DNA of 8,807 nt. Source: an uncultured Atopobiaceae bacterium. GTDB lineage: Bacteria > Actinomycetota > Coriobacteriia > Coriobacteriales > Atopobiaceae. The notes beneath the pieces are model-generated. The model was not told the origin of the DNA and made no database searches. It saw only the letters and a list, made by a program, of their open reading frames with translations. Positions within the stretch are counted from its first letter, which is position 1, and every line of letters begins with the position of its first letter. Both the position numbers and the translations under genes were made by a program. The stretch spans positions 1 to 8,807 of the forward strand of contig CAMYZR010000040.1 in the NCBI GenBank assembly GCA_947303905.1, given 5' to 3'. Of this stretch, positions 1 to 7,221 are shown piece by piece.

Positions 1-554
1 TTGATGCGCTGACGCAGCTTGATGATCTCTGCGCGCATCTGGTTGCGCAGCTTGGCGTCGAGGTTGGACAGCGGCTCGTCCATGAGGAAGACCTTGGGGT
101 CACGCACCATGGCGCGGCCGATGGCCACGCGCTGACGCTGGCCGCCGGAGAGGGCGGCGGGCTTGCGATCGAGGAACTGGGTGATGCCCAGGATCTCGGC
201 AGCCTCGCGGACCTTCTGGTCGATCTCGTCCTTGGGCAGCTTGCGCAGCTCGAGGGAGAAAGCCATGTTCTGGTACACCGTCATCTGCGGGTACAGGGCG
301 TAGCTCTGGAAGACCATGGCGATGTCGCGGTCCTTCGGGGCGACGTCGTTCATGAGCTGGCCGTCGATGTAGAGCTCGCCGTCGGTGATCTCCTCGAGGC
401 CGGCAACCATGCGCAGCGTAGTGGACTTGCCGCAGCCCGACGGACCGACCAGGACGATGAACTCCTTGTCCTTGATCTTGATGTTCACGTCGTGCGTGCC
501 GACGTAGCCGTTCTCATATACCTTCTTAATGTCCTTCAGAATGACTTCTGACAT
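1..554 (-). CDS. ABC transporter ATP-binding protein, MsmK/UgpC (carbohydrate importer) type, partial
   Basis: This is the ATPase that powers a carbohydrate ABC importer, acting as a dimer on the cytoplasmic face of the two permeases. The first 184 residues are visible and the rest lies beyond the left edge. In order they show Walker A GPSGCGKST (residues 37-45), the Q-loop glutamine in VFQSYALYP (Q83), the ABC signature LSGGQRQRVAIGRA (from 135), Walker B VFLMDEP (155-161) and the D-loop SNLD (163-166). The switch histidine and the C-terminal OB/TOBE regulatory domain usual for this family (about 360-380 residues in total) fall outside the window. The ATG at 554 is preceded by AAAGGAA at good spacing. 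It is the last visible gene of the minus-strand operon, 39 bases after the GH32 stop, so this importer probably has its own ATPase. The family call is firm; the substrate is inferred from neighbours. Confidence 0.95.
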   Translation of the reverse strand, partial: MSEVILKDIKKVYENGYVGTHDVNIKIKDKEFIVLVGPSGCGKSTTLRMVAGLEEITDGELYIDGQLMNDVAPKDRDIAMVFQSYALYPQMTVYQNMAFSLELRKLPKDEIDQKVREAAEILGITQFLDRKPAALSGGQRQRVAIGRAMVRDPKVFLMDEPLSNLDAKLRNQMRAEIIKLRQRI

Positions 555-593
555 GATGTTCCTTTCTTTAGCTCACTGAGTCGCGTACCTCAG

Positions 594-2104
594 CTAGGCA
601 AGGTCGTATTTCTCAACGTCCATCACGGCCTTGCCTTCTGCGAAGAACGTGATGGCATCTGCCGACAGATCGGTCGGAATGGTCATGGTCATGGTTTGCG
701 AGCCACCATTGATGAAGACCTCGACGCTGCTCTTATCCATGATGAGGCGCATATCCAAGGTGCATGGCACGCCGGGAATGTCGCACTTGCGATGGTGCAC
801 GTATGCACGACGGCTACCAGCATGGATGCGATTGATCTTGAGGGTGCCCGTCTTGGGACGGTACCTGAGGGAGCAGTGGAAGCGCTCGTCCTGGGCAAAC
901 CAGAGGGTGAACTCACGGTAGGGATCGGCTTCGTCCTGGGCACGGACCTTCACACGCATGTCGATCACGCGACCGCTCACGCCCTCGAGAGCAACCTTGC
1001 CCTCAACCGGCACGTCCGTATAGCTGACGTGGTCGTGGCGCAGGGCTTCGATCTCGCGCACGGGCCACTGGCAGAGCCTGCCATCCCGCAGCGAGAGCTC
1101 GCGAGGAAGCGTCATCTGGCCATACCAGCCCTTGAAGCCCTTTGCGTCAGGAGACTCGGTGATGGTGTCCCAGTTCTGCATCCACGCAATCATGACCCGC
1201 CGGCCATCAGGCGTCAGCATGGTCTGCGTGGCGTAGAAGTCTATGCCGTTATCAATGGTGTGAAGGCTCTCCTCCACCAGCTTGCCCGTCTGCTCGTCGA
1301 CGTGACCGATGATGCAGAGCGTGCCGTTACCACTGTAGAACTCGTGTCCTTCGGGGAGCATGAACTGCGGACTCACGAGAAGGACGCTCTTGCCGTCAAG
1401 CTCAAAGAAGTCCGGGCACTCCCACATGGTGCCGTAACGATCGTTGTTTTCCGCAAGCACGCCCAGCTTGCGCCACGAGAACGCGTCGTCGCTGGCAAAC
1501 AGCAGAATCTCTCCGCTGCCCTCGGCGTTTGTCGCACCGCAACGCAGCGATAGGTGCCGTCCTCGCACCGCCAGATTTTGGGGTCACGGAAATGCTCGAT
1601 GCTGGCACCGGTCGCAAGGTTCTCACTGCCGATGACGGGATTCTCCTCGTACTTGACGTAGTCGGCACCGTCGCCGACTGCGAGGCACTGCGTCTGACGG
1701 TCACCCATGCGTCCGTCAGGCTTGCGTCTGCCTGCGCCGACACCGGTGTAGATCAACAGCTGGTGGCCATCGGGCAGCTCTATGGCACTCCCCGAGAAGC
1801 AGCCGCTCTTGTCATCGTAAGGCTCGTCAGGAGCAAGGGCTGCAGGCAGGTACTCCCAATGCAGCAGGTCCTTGCTTACCGCATGTCCCCAATGCATGGC
1901 AGCCCATGCGGTCGCATAGGGGTTGTACTGGTAGAACAGATGATAGGCTCCCTGGTAGTACGAGAAGCCGTTGGGGTCGTTCATCCATCCTGCGCGGGGA
2001 GTCAGGTGAAAGCACGGCCGCGACTCTGGGTCGATATACGACTCCATCCGACGCTCGTAGTCACGAGCCTCGGCAAGCGGTGCGCTCTCGAAGAAACCCT
2101 CCAT
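594..2104 (-). CDS. GH32 beta-fructosidase (sucrose / sucrose-6-phosphate hydrolase or fructan hydrolase), interrupted by a single-base frameshift
   Basis: The product is a glycoside hydrolase family 32 enzyme, which hydrolyses terminal beta-fructosides in sucrose, sucrose-6-phosphate or short fructans. The frame starting at ATG 2104 carries the nucleophile motif WMNDPNG (residues 40-46, D43), the FSGS motif (103-106) and the FRDP motif (172-175). At about residue 191 it leaves the family pattern and stops at 1373. The homologous continuation, in another frame, ends at the TAG at 594 and includes WECPDFF, whose glutamate is the family acid/base (about residue 229 of the joined protein), and the C-terminal beta-sandwich. 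Joined, it is about 503 residues, normal for the family, so only one base is missing. There is no signal peptide, so the enzyme is cytoplasmic. The ribosome site AAGGAG (2116-2121) supports the start. The intact gene could serve both the ABC importer and the downstream PTS product. Whether this copy is functional depends on whether the frameshift is real. Confidence 0.9.
1528..1534 (-). other. Frameshift point in the GH32 gene
   Basis: Upstream of this point the reading frame gives EDGTYRCVAVR, and downstream the family-like sequence NAEGSGEILLF is read in the frame shifted by one. Adding one A to the AAA run (minus strand, T run at 1528-1530) gives a continuous VRQNAEGSGEILLF, which resembles the usual GH32 segment here. 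One extra base near 1533 would also restore the frame. Both halves look well conserved, with no second lesion visible. Confidence 0.85.
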
Positions 2105-2160
2105 GACCTTCTTATCTCCTTCGTGCGGTACGTTCGTCAGGATCTACATGTCCGAGGAGG

Positions 2161-2190
2161 GCCCGCCCCCGGGAGAGAGGAGGGGCGGGC
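2161..2190 (-). terminator. GC-rich stem-loop between the binding-protein and GH32 genes (attenuator or mRNA-stabilising hairpin)
   Basis: A perfect 9-bp inverted repeat, GCCCGCCCC (2161-2169) and GGGGCGGGC (2182-2190), encloses a 12-base loop. It begins 17 bases after the binding-protein stop and ends about 56 bases before the GH32 start. No T tract follows on the minus strand, so a classical intrinsic terminator is unlikely. In ABC operons a hairpin after the binding-protein gene commonly protects the upstream message or reduces transcription downstream, so the binding protein is made in excess. That role is inferred from position. Confidence 0.6.
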
Positions 2191-2207
2191 ACCGTTCCCC
2201 GTAGTAC

Positions 2208-3905
2208 TTACGCCTGGGCGTCGAGGTAGGCGGTCAGGTAGCGCTGATGGATCTCGAGGAACTCGGGCAGGCCGTAGGCCTCGAGGTCGGACTGGAGCTT
2301 GTCCCAAGCGGCGTCGTCGAAGCCCTTCATGATGCTGTTGGACTTGAAGGTGTTGATGCACTTCTGGATGTCAGCCTGGAGGTTGGAGACCTGCTTGGTG
2401 TCCTCAGTGGTCATGAACACCCTGGGGTAGCAATACTTGTGGGTCATGTCGGGGGTATAGATGTCCTTGATCCAGTCGAGACGATACTGGGCGTCGTCCG
2501 GGCAGGTCACGTACACGCCGTAGTAGCTGTCGAGAATGGCGAGCGGGCCACCGACGCACTCGGCCTCGCGGACCTCGACCGGGGAGGCGTCGCCGAGAGG
2601 AGCATGCTTGAGCATCGGCTCGCCCTTGTCGTTCTCGCTCATCTCGAAGATGTCGAAGTCGTCGTCCTCGCCGTAGGTGCCCCAGTTGTTCTGCGCGCTC
2701 TGCAGAGGATCATACATCTGGTCGAGCCAAGCGGCGCACAGCGGCGGGTTGGAGCACTTGACGGTGATGACGCAGCGGCCCAGATCGAAGCCAGAGGTGT
2801 AGGAGTTGGTCTGCGGGGTGATGTTCTTGGTGTCAGCCTCGAGAGCGGGCAGGGGCACCCAGCCCTCGCCGGCGATGAGCTCGTCCATGCTGACCTGGGC
2901 GACGTTGGCGACGTCCCAGCTGAAGCAGACGCCGTAACGGCCGCTCTTGCCCTTGGCCACGTAGGTGCTCCACTCCTGGGTGAAGGCCTCCTTGTCGATC
3001 AGGCCCTCCTTGTAGAGCTTGTTCAGCCACTCGGTGCCCTTCTTGAAGCCCTCGGTCTGAGCGACGCAGATGACCTCGCCGTCATCGGTCACGGCAATGT
3101 GCTTGCCCTTGTCGGGGTCGCCGTAGCCCTCGCCGAAGCCGTTGATCAGGGCGTAGCAGTCCTGGTCGCCGTCGTTGAGGATGCAGGACATCGGGATGAT
3201 GTCGCCCTCGATGTTGAACTCCTTCTTCAGGGCATCGGCGTTGTCCTTGAAGGCGATGAGGACCTTCTCGAACTCGTCAACCGTGGTGGGAACGTCGAGC
3301 TTCAGGAAGTCGAGCCACCACTTGTTGATGAAGGGCATGTTGCCGACGGTCTGGATGGCGGTCTTCTCGTAGCCGAGCTGCTCGATCCAAGGCAGTGCCC
3401 AGATGTGGCCGTCGGCGTCCTCGCACATGCCGCGATACTCGGGAGCCTGCTCGAAGACCTTCTGCAGGTTGGGCATGTAGGTGTCGATGAGCTCCTCGAG
3501 GTTGAGCAGTGCGCCCTGCTCGGCATACTTCAGCAGGTCGGTGTCGCCAAACCTGGCGTTGAAGATGAAGTCGGGAAGGGTGCTGGCGTTGGACATCTCG
3601 AGGCTGATCTTGTCGCCCCACTGGTCGGACTGGATGGTCTTCCAGTTGATGTGGACGTTGGTGGCCTCCTCGAGGCGCTTGAAGATGGTGCGGTTGTTGG
3701 GCTCGGACTCGGTGCCCACGGGGAAGTCGGTCAGGCCGTTGAGCTCAGCGGTCTCGGCCAGGGGGAAGGCCAGGCTCGCGGGATCGACGGAGGTGTCGAC
3801 CTCGCCGCCAGCAGCACCGCCACCGCCACCACAAGCGGCGAGGGAAGCTGCGGTCGCAGCCGCGGACATGGTCAGGAACGAACGACGATTCATAGAAGTG
3901 CTCAT
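2208..3905 (-). CDS. Extracellular solute-binding lipoprotein of a carbohydrate ABC importer (LplA-like)
   Basis: This 565-residue protein should capture the sugar outside the cell and deliver it to the two permeases encoded just upstream. The N-terminus has a twin-arginine motif, NRRSFLTM (R7, R8), a short alanine-rich hydrophobic stretch and a lipobox LAAC with C25 as the lipidated residue, followed by a glycine/alanine linker. This predicts a lipoprotein, possibly exported by Tat. The mature part is long, acidic and rich in aromatic residues (WALPWIEQLGYEK, INKWWLDFLKLD, CFSWDVANVAQ), and its length fits the large binding proteins that accompany LplB/LplC-type permeases. The ATG at 3905 is preceded by GGGAG at good spacing; the internal ATG at codon 5 is less well placed. 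The gene begins 46 bases after permease 2. An oligosaccharide ligand (sucrose or fructo-oligosaccharide) is inferred from the adjacent GH32 gene, not from binding residues. Confidence 0.9.
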   Translation of the reverse strand: MSTSMNRRSFLTMSAAATAASLAACGGGGGAAGGEVDTSVDPASLAFPLAETAELNGLTDFPVGTESEPNNRTIFKRLEEATNVHINWKTIQSDQWGDKISLEMSNASTLPDFIFNARFGDTDLLKYAEQGALLNLEELIDTYMPNLQKVFEQAPEYRGMCEDADGHIWALPWIEQLGYEKTAIQTVGNMPFINKWWLDFLKLDVPTTVDEFEKVLIAFKDNADALKKEFNIEGDIIPMSCILNDGDQDCYALINGFGEGYGDPDKGKHIAVTDDGEVICVAQTEGFKKGTEWLNKLYKEGLIDKEAFTQEWSTYVAKGKSGRYGVCFSWDVANVAQVSMDELIAGEGWVPLPALEADTKNITPQTNSYTSGFDLGRCVITVKCSNPPLCAAWLDQMYDPLQSAQNNWGTYGEDDDFDIFEMSENDKGEPMLKHAPLGDASPVEVREAECVGGPLAILDSYYGVYVTCPDDAQYRLDWIKDIYTPDMTHKYCYPRVFMTTEDTKQVSNLQADIQKCINTFKSNSIMKGFDDAAWDKLQSDLEAYGLPEFLEIHQRYLTAYLDAQA

Positions 3906-3951
3906 GTGTTTCTCCCTTTCAGATGAAATCTAACGCGTGATGATTCGCGGC

Positions 3952-4854
3952 CTAGCCCTTGACGGCGCCGGCCATGATGCCACTGTCGAAGTAGCGCTGG
4001 AAGAACGGGTACATGATCAGCAGCGGGATGCTCGAGATGATGATGGTTGCGTACTTGAGGAGCTCGGCGAGCTGGGCGCGCTGAGCGGTGGACTGCGTGT
4101 CGGCAACCATGCCCGGCTCCGGCTGACTCTGAATCAGGATGGAGCGAAGGACGAGCTGCAGGGGCTGCTTGGATGCGCTGTTGAGGTAGATCATCGCATC
4201 GAAGTAGCTGTTCCACATGCCCACGAAGTTCCACATGGCGATGGTGGCGATGATGGGCGTGCAGACCGGCAGCAGAACGCGGAAGAAGTAGACCATCTCG
4301 TTGGCGCCATCGATCTCTGCGGCCTCCTGCAGGTCCTTGGGGATGCCCTGGTAGTAGGTGCGCGCGATGATCATGTTGTAGACGCCAAATGCGGGCGGGA
4401 TGATGACTGCCCACATGCTGTCAAGCATGTGCAGCTTGCTGATGAGCAAGTAGGTCGGGATCAGGCCGCCGCCGAAGAACATGGTGATCATGAAGAGCAG
4501 GTTGAAGAAGCCCTTGCCCTTGAAGTCGTCGCGGCTCATGGGATACGCGGCGAGAAGGGTGACCACCAGCGAGATGACGGTGAACAGGACCGAGTAGAGC
4601 AAGGCGTTCTTGAAGCCCACCCAGATTTGCGCATTGGAGAGGACGCGCTGGTATGCGGTGGTCGTCCACTTGCTGAAGTCGAAGGTGAGGCCCTGGTTCT
4701 GCAGAGTCACCGGATCGATGAACGATGCCAGGATGATATAGACCATCGGGATGATGATGGCCAGGCAGAAGACGCCCAGGACAACGTAGCCGATAGCGGT
4801 GAGGATCTTGTCCTCGACAGGGAGCCTGCCAAATTCGCTCTTTTTCTTTGCCAT
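3952..4854 (-). CDS. Carbohydrate ABC transporter permease 2 (LplC/YtcP type)
   Basis: This is a 300-residue inner-membrane subunit that forms the importer channel with permease 1. About six hydrophobic segments are visible, near residues 18-44, 84-105, 115-138, 147-165, 195-215 and 268-290. The cytoplasmic coupling loop carries the EAA motif EAAEIDGANEMVYFFRVLLP (from residue 177), which docks on the ATPase. The C-terminus, FFQRYFDSGIMAGAVKG, is the typical ending of this permease class. I place the start at ATG 4854 (MAKKKSEFGR), because GGAGG at 4860-4864 sits five bases upstream. The frame stays open to 4887, but that extension would cover this ribosome site. The gene starts 13 bases after the permease 1 stop, so the two are probably translationally coupled. 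Confidence 0.93.
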   Translation of the reverse strand: MAKKKSEFGRLPVEDKILTAIGYVVLGVFCLAIIIPMVYIILASFIDPVTLQNQGLTFDFSKWTTTAYQRVLSNAQIWVGFKNALLYSVLFTVISLVVTLLAAYPMSRDDFKGKGFFNLLFMITMFFGGGLIPTYLLISKLHMLDSMWAVIIPPAFGVYNMIIARTYYQGIPKDLQEAAEIDGANEMVYFFRVLLPVCTPIIATIAMWNFVGMWNSYFDAMIYLNSASKQPLQLVLRSILIQSQPEPGMVADTQSTAQRAQLAELLKYATIIISSIPLLIMYPFFQRYFDSGIMAGAVKG

Positions 4855-4859
4855 GGTGT

Positions 4860-4864
4860 CCTCC
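4860..4864 (-). promoter_or_regulatory. Ribosome binding site deciding the permease 2 start
   Basis: GGAGG on the minus strand lies five bases before ATG 4854, within GGGGAGGA just after the permease 1 stop codon. It favours the shorter start over the in-frame ATG at 4887. Confidence 0.8.
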
Positions 4865-4867
4865 CCT

Positions 4868-5814
4868 CTAGTACATGCCCTTGCCATCGTTCATCCGCTT
4901 GACGATCTCGTTCATCGAGATCAGGAGGATGACGTTGATGACGGTGTTGAACAGGCCGACGGCCGTGGAGAAGCCGTAGTTGCCGTCCAAGAGACCGACC
5001 TTGTACACGTAGGTCGAGATGATCTCGGAACTGGCGAGGTTGAGGTCGGTCTGGAGGGCGTAGGCCTTCTCAAAGCCGACGCTCATGATGTTGCCGACGC
5101 TCATGATGAACTGGATGAGGACGGTGTCCTTGATGGCGGGCCACTCGACAGCCTTGATCTGCTGGATGATGTTGGCGCCGTCGATGACCGCAGCCTCCTT
5201 CAGGTCAGTGCTGGCGTTGGAGAGTGCGGCGGTGTAGATGATGGAGCCCCAGCCAGCGCCCTGCCAGATACCAGAGGCAATGTAGATGGTACGGAAGGCC
5301 GCGGGCATGGTCATGAAGTTCCAGTTGGTGCCCAGTGCCATGTTGATGAGGCCCGTGGGCGAAAGCAGGATGCGGACGATACCGCAGAGAACGATGACCG
5401 AAATGAAGTTGGGCATATACAGGATGAGCTGGATCTTCTGCTTGAGCTTGGTGCTCAGCACGCGATTGAGCAGGAAGGCCAGGAGAATCGGTGCGGGGAA
5501 GCCCCAGAGCAACCCGAATACACTCAACTTGAGCGTGTTGGTCAGATAACGCATAAAGTCAGGTGACTGTAGGAAGCGCTGGAAGTGCGCGAGGCCCACC
5601 CATTGGCTGCCCAGGATGCCCCGGAAGGGGTTGTACTCCTCGAATGCGATGAGGACGCCGCCCATGGGGATGTACCTGAAGATGATCGTCATCAGGAACG
5701 CCGGCATGATGAACAGCACATAGAGCTGCCAATGCTGACGCACATAGAGCATCGTGTTGGGGACTTTCCACCTCCCTCTTTTGCCTTGCCGTCTGCAGTT
5801 GTAGCGTTGGCCAT
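4868..5814 (-). CDS. Carbohydrate ABC transporter permease 1 (LplB/YteP type), with an apparent frameshift near the N-terminus
   Basis: This is the first gene of the minus-strand operon and the partner of permease 2. The conserved body is open from ATG 5752 (MLYVRQHWQL) to the TAG at 4868. It shows the family N-terminal block FRYIPMGGVLIAFEEYNPF, several membrane segments, and the EAA loop LKEAAVIDGANIIQQIKAVEWP. The only strong ribosome site (AGGAGG, 5822-5827) sits seven bases before ATG 5814, which opens MANATTADGKAK in a different frame. Adding one A to the AAAA run at 5779-5782 (minus strand) joins them as MANATTADGKAKRGRWKVPN then TMLYVRQ. That gives a 315-residue protein of normal length with a basic segment before the first membrane helix, as the positive-inside rule expects. 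Without the repair, translation would have to begin at 5752 with a poor ribosome site (294 residues). The family call is secure; the exact N-terminus is not. Confidence 0.88.
5779..5782 (-). other. Probable frameshift point in the permease 1 gene
   Basis: The AAAA run (minus strand) in GCAAAAGAGGG separates the frame that follows the good ribosome site from the frame of the permease body. One more A restores a continuous reading frame. The exact position could lie anywhere between about 5752 and 5800, but this is the only homopolymer of four there. Confidence 0.65.
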
Positions 5815-5821
5815 GACAAGT

Positions 5822-5827
5822 CCTCCT
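5822..5827 (-). promoter_or_regulatory. Strong ribosome binding site for permease 1
   Basis: AGGAGG on the minus strand is seven bases before ATG 5814. It is the best Shine-Dalgarno sequence in the operon and argues that 5814 is the true start, although the frame it opens does not join the permease body without a one-base correction. Confidence 0.75.
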
Positions 5828-5833
5828 CTCCCT

Positions 5834-5878
5834 GTGTGCATTTGCATTGTTGCACCTGTTGCTAGTGTGCATCTGCAC
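5834..5878. repeat. Pair of direct repeats with internal dyads in the operon leader
   Basis: GTGTGCATTTGCA (5834-5846) and GTGTGCATCTGCA (5865-5877) match at 12 of 13 bases and are 31 bases apart, about three helical turns. Each contains a small dyad of the form GTGCA-NN-TGCA; the second is perfect, GTGCA-TC-TGCAC at 5867-5878. They lie downstream of the predicted transcription start and upstream of the ribosome site of permease 1. They may be protein-binding sites or leader RNA structure; the function is unknown. Confidence 0.5.
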
Positions 5879-5909
5879 AATGCCACTACAGAACTTACCT
5901 ATTTTTTGC

Positions 5910-5938
5910 ACTATATTTCGCTGATTGGCATCGGTCAA
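5910..5938 (-). promoter_or_regulatory. Sigma-70-type promoter of the ABC/GH32 operon
   Basis: On the minus strand, TTGACC (5938-5933) and TATAGT (5915-5910) are separated by exactly 17 bases, each one mismatch from consensus. The predicted start near 5903 gives a leader of about 90 bases before the ATG at 5814. The spacer contains ATGCCAATCA, an element repeated at the PTS promoter. Confidence 0.8.
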
Positions 5939-5940
5939 CA

Positions 5941-5954
5941 TGTATTCGTTTTCA
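5941..5954. promoter_or_regulatory. Candidate LacI-family operator at the ABC operon promoter
   Basis: Read on the minus strand this site is TGAAAACGAATACA, a dyad with a central CG, as is typical of LacI/GalR-family operators. It matches the site at the PTS promoter (7206-7219) at 12 of 14 positions. It lies just upstream of the -35 box of the operon, in the gap between the operon and the divergent regulator gene. Binding is inferred. Confidence 0.55.
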
Positions 5955-6087
5955 GTTGTCATATGTAACTTTGCAAACGGATTAACGGTCTAAGAATGAC
6001 CGCGGATGAGGCGGGAATCTGAGGCGTCTCACCCGAGCGCCGCAAACGGACATCCCCGTCGCAAAGTGCCCCTGAACGGGTTAAACT

Positions 6088-6093
6088 TATATA
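6088..6093 (+). promoter_or_regulatory. Possible -10 box of the regulator gene
   Basis: TATATA lies in an AT-rich patch inside GC-rich sequence, 27 bases before ATG 6121. No convincing -35 box is seen at 16-18 bases upstream. If real, transcription would start near 6100, which would exclude the TTG at 6097 as a start codon. The rest of the 306-base gap (5815-6120) holds the divergent operon promoter, the candidate operator and short repeats listed separately, and no gene. Confidence 0.35.
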
Positions 6094-6120
6094 GACTTGA
6101 CCGCAACGACGGACGGACCC

Positions 6121-7098
6121 ATGACCAACAAGGAAGTAGCGGAGCTTGCCGGCGTCTCGAGCGCCGCCGTCTCGCGATTTCTCAACGGGGGCTACCTCTC
6201 CGAGGAGAAGCGCGAGCGCATAGCCGCCGCTATTGAGCAGACGGGCTATGTGCCGAGCGCCAACGCACGCATCCTGCGCATGAAGAAATCCAATACCGTA
6301 GGCGTCATCCTCACCAGGACTGACGAGAACGCCATGACTGGCGTCGTCTCGGGCATCGAGAAGTATTTCTTCGCAGGTGAGCTGGGCACTTCATTGGCCT
6401 ATGTCGGCGATGACGTCAAGGAGCAGGCCAAGACCATGCGCTCGCTGCTCGAGCGCCAGATCGACGGGATCATCCTCGTGAGCTCCGCCCCCATTCCTGG
6501 CGACATCGAGCTCTACGAGCGCGCCAGGGTTCCGGTCGTGGTCGTCGGCCAGCACGTCCAAAACACGAGCTGCGTACGCTTCGACAACTTCGGCGCGGCA
6601 TACGACCTCGCCTCGTCGCTCCGTTGCACTCCCGAGAGCCGCGTCGCCTACATCGACGCCTCGGGTCTCTATCGGTCCTTTGGCGCCGACCGCCGCAAAG
6701 GTTTTCTTGCTGGCTTGGAACGTCTCGGAATCGAGGAGAGCCGCATCTCCGTACGCACGGCCGGGTTCTCGGTAGAGCACGGATATCGCACGGTGCACGA
6801 CCTCCTCGCCGGAAAAGCTGTATTCGATTACATATCTTGCGCCACAGACACCATTGCCGCCGGTGCCGTCAAGGCAATCCGCGAGCGCTACGGAATGCTC
6901 TCCCACCCCCGTGCCCCAAGGGTGAGCGGCTTTGGCAACAATCCCATACTGCAGGCTGTCGCAGGGCCTCTCCCCACCGTCTCCTTCGACTACGAGGAGT
7001 GCGGCATCAAGGCTGCGGAGCTTATGGTTGAGCTGCTCAAAGAGGGTACGCACTCGCCCAAGAGCCTCGTTTTGGGCTACCAGGTCGTGGGGACCTAG
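6121..7098 (+). CDS. LacI/GalR-family transcriptional regulator
   Basis: This is a 325-residue DNA-binding regulator. The N-terminal helix-turn-helix MTNKEVAELAGVSSAAVSRF (residues 1-20) is followed by LNGGYLSEEKRERIAAAIEQ and the hinge region PSANARILRMKKSNTVGVIL (45-64). A periplasmic-binding-protein-like sugar-sensing domain fills the remainder (DGIILVSS, VPVVVVGQ, GFLAGLERLG, and the C-terminal SFDYEECGIKAAELMVELL). I chose ATG 6121 because family members begin directly with the helix-turn-helix; an in-frame TTG at 6097 would add eight residues. It is divergent from the ABC/GH32 operon and upstream of the PTS gene. Three similar CG-centred dyads flank those promoters, so it probably represses both units until a sugar or sugar phosphate is bound. 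It resembles sucrose repressors (ScrR-like) by context, but the effector cannot be read from the sequence. Confidence 0.92.
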   Translation: MTNKEVAELAGVSSAAVSRFLNGGYLSEEKRERIAAAIEQTGYVPSANARILRMKKSNTVGVILTRTDENAMTGVVSGIEKYFFAGELGTSLAYVGDDVKEQAKTMRSLLERQIDGIILVSSAPIPGDIELYERARVPVVVVGQHVQNTSCVRFDNFGAAYDLASSLRCTPESRVAYIDASGLYRSFGADRRKGFLAGLERLGIEESRISVRTAGFSVEHGYRTVHDLLAGKAVFDYISCATDTIAAGAVKAIRERYGMLSHPRAPRVSGFGNNPILQAVAGPLPTVSFDYEECGIKAAELMVELLKEGTHSPKSLVLGYQVVGT

Positions 7099-7192
7099 AA
7101 CCATTGGGCGCTTCATGGGCCCTCGCTCGCACGACCTTTGGCTACCGTCTACCAAGCTCTCTTGCCACTCTCGAATTCGCCCGTCTCTCTTG

Positions 7193-7221
7193 TTGCCAAT
7201 CAATATGAAATCGATTACAGT
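7193..7221 (+). promoter_or_regulatory. Probable promoter of the PTS gene
   Basis: TTGCCA (7193-7198) and TACAGT (7216-7221) are separated by 17 bases, within the AT-rich part of the 199-base gap between the regulator and the PTS gene. A start near 7228 gives a leader of about 70 bases. The candidate operator at 7206-7219 overlaps the spacer and -10 box, as expected for repression. The first half of the gap (7099-7190) shows no gene and no clear terminator. Confidence 0.55.

Noticed and set aside
2247..3926. A 559-codon open frame on the plus strand opposite the binding-protein gene
   Set aside because: The translation is low-complexity (Val/Leu/Gly/Glu-rich) with no recognisable motif, and it covers a well-supported lipoprotein gene. 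It is an effect of GC-biased codon use.
5815..5962. Longer in-frame N-terminus for permease 1 from ATG 5962
   Set aside because: It would run through the near-consensus promoter and leader, and the added Cys/Arg/Asn-rich residues do not resemble a permease N-terminus.
5973..6080. Repeated GCAAACGGA (5973-5981, 6042-6050) and four AACGG copies before the regulator
   Set aside because: They are short, irregularly spaced and not palindromic. They could be chance, so they are not called as binding sites.
6097..6120. TTG start adding eight residues to the regulator
   Set aside because: LacI-family proteins begin directly at the helix-turn-helix as from ATG 6121, and the TTG sits only four bases after a possible -10 box.
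6006..6236. Small plus-strand open frame overlapping the start of the regulator
   Set aside because: It shares the regulator sequence in another frame, has no good ribosome site and gives an Arg-rich translation without features.
7082..7122. Small dyads AGGTC/GACCT and GGGC/GCCC around the regulator stop codon as a terminator
   Set aside because: The stems are four to five pairs with no T tract. I see no convincing terminator, so read-through into the PTS gene is possible.
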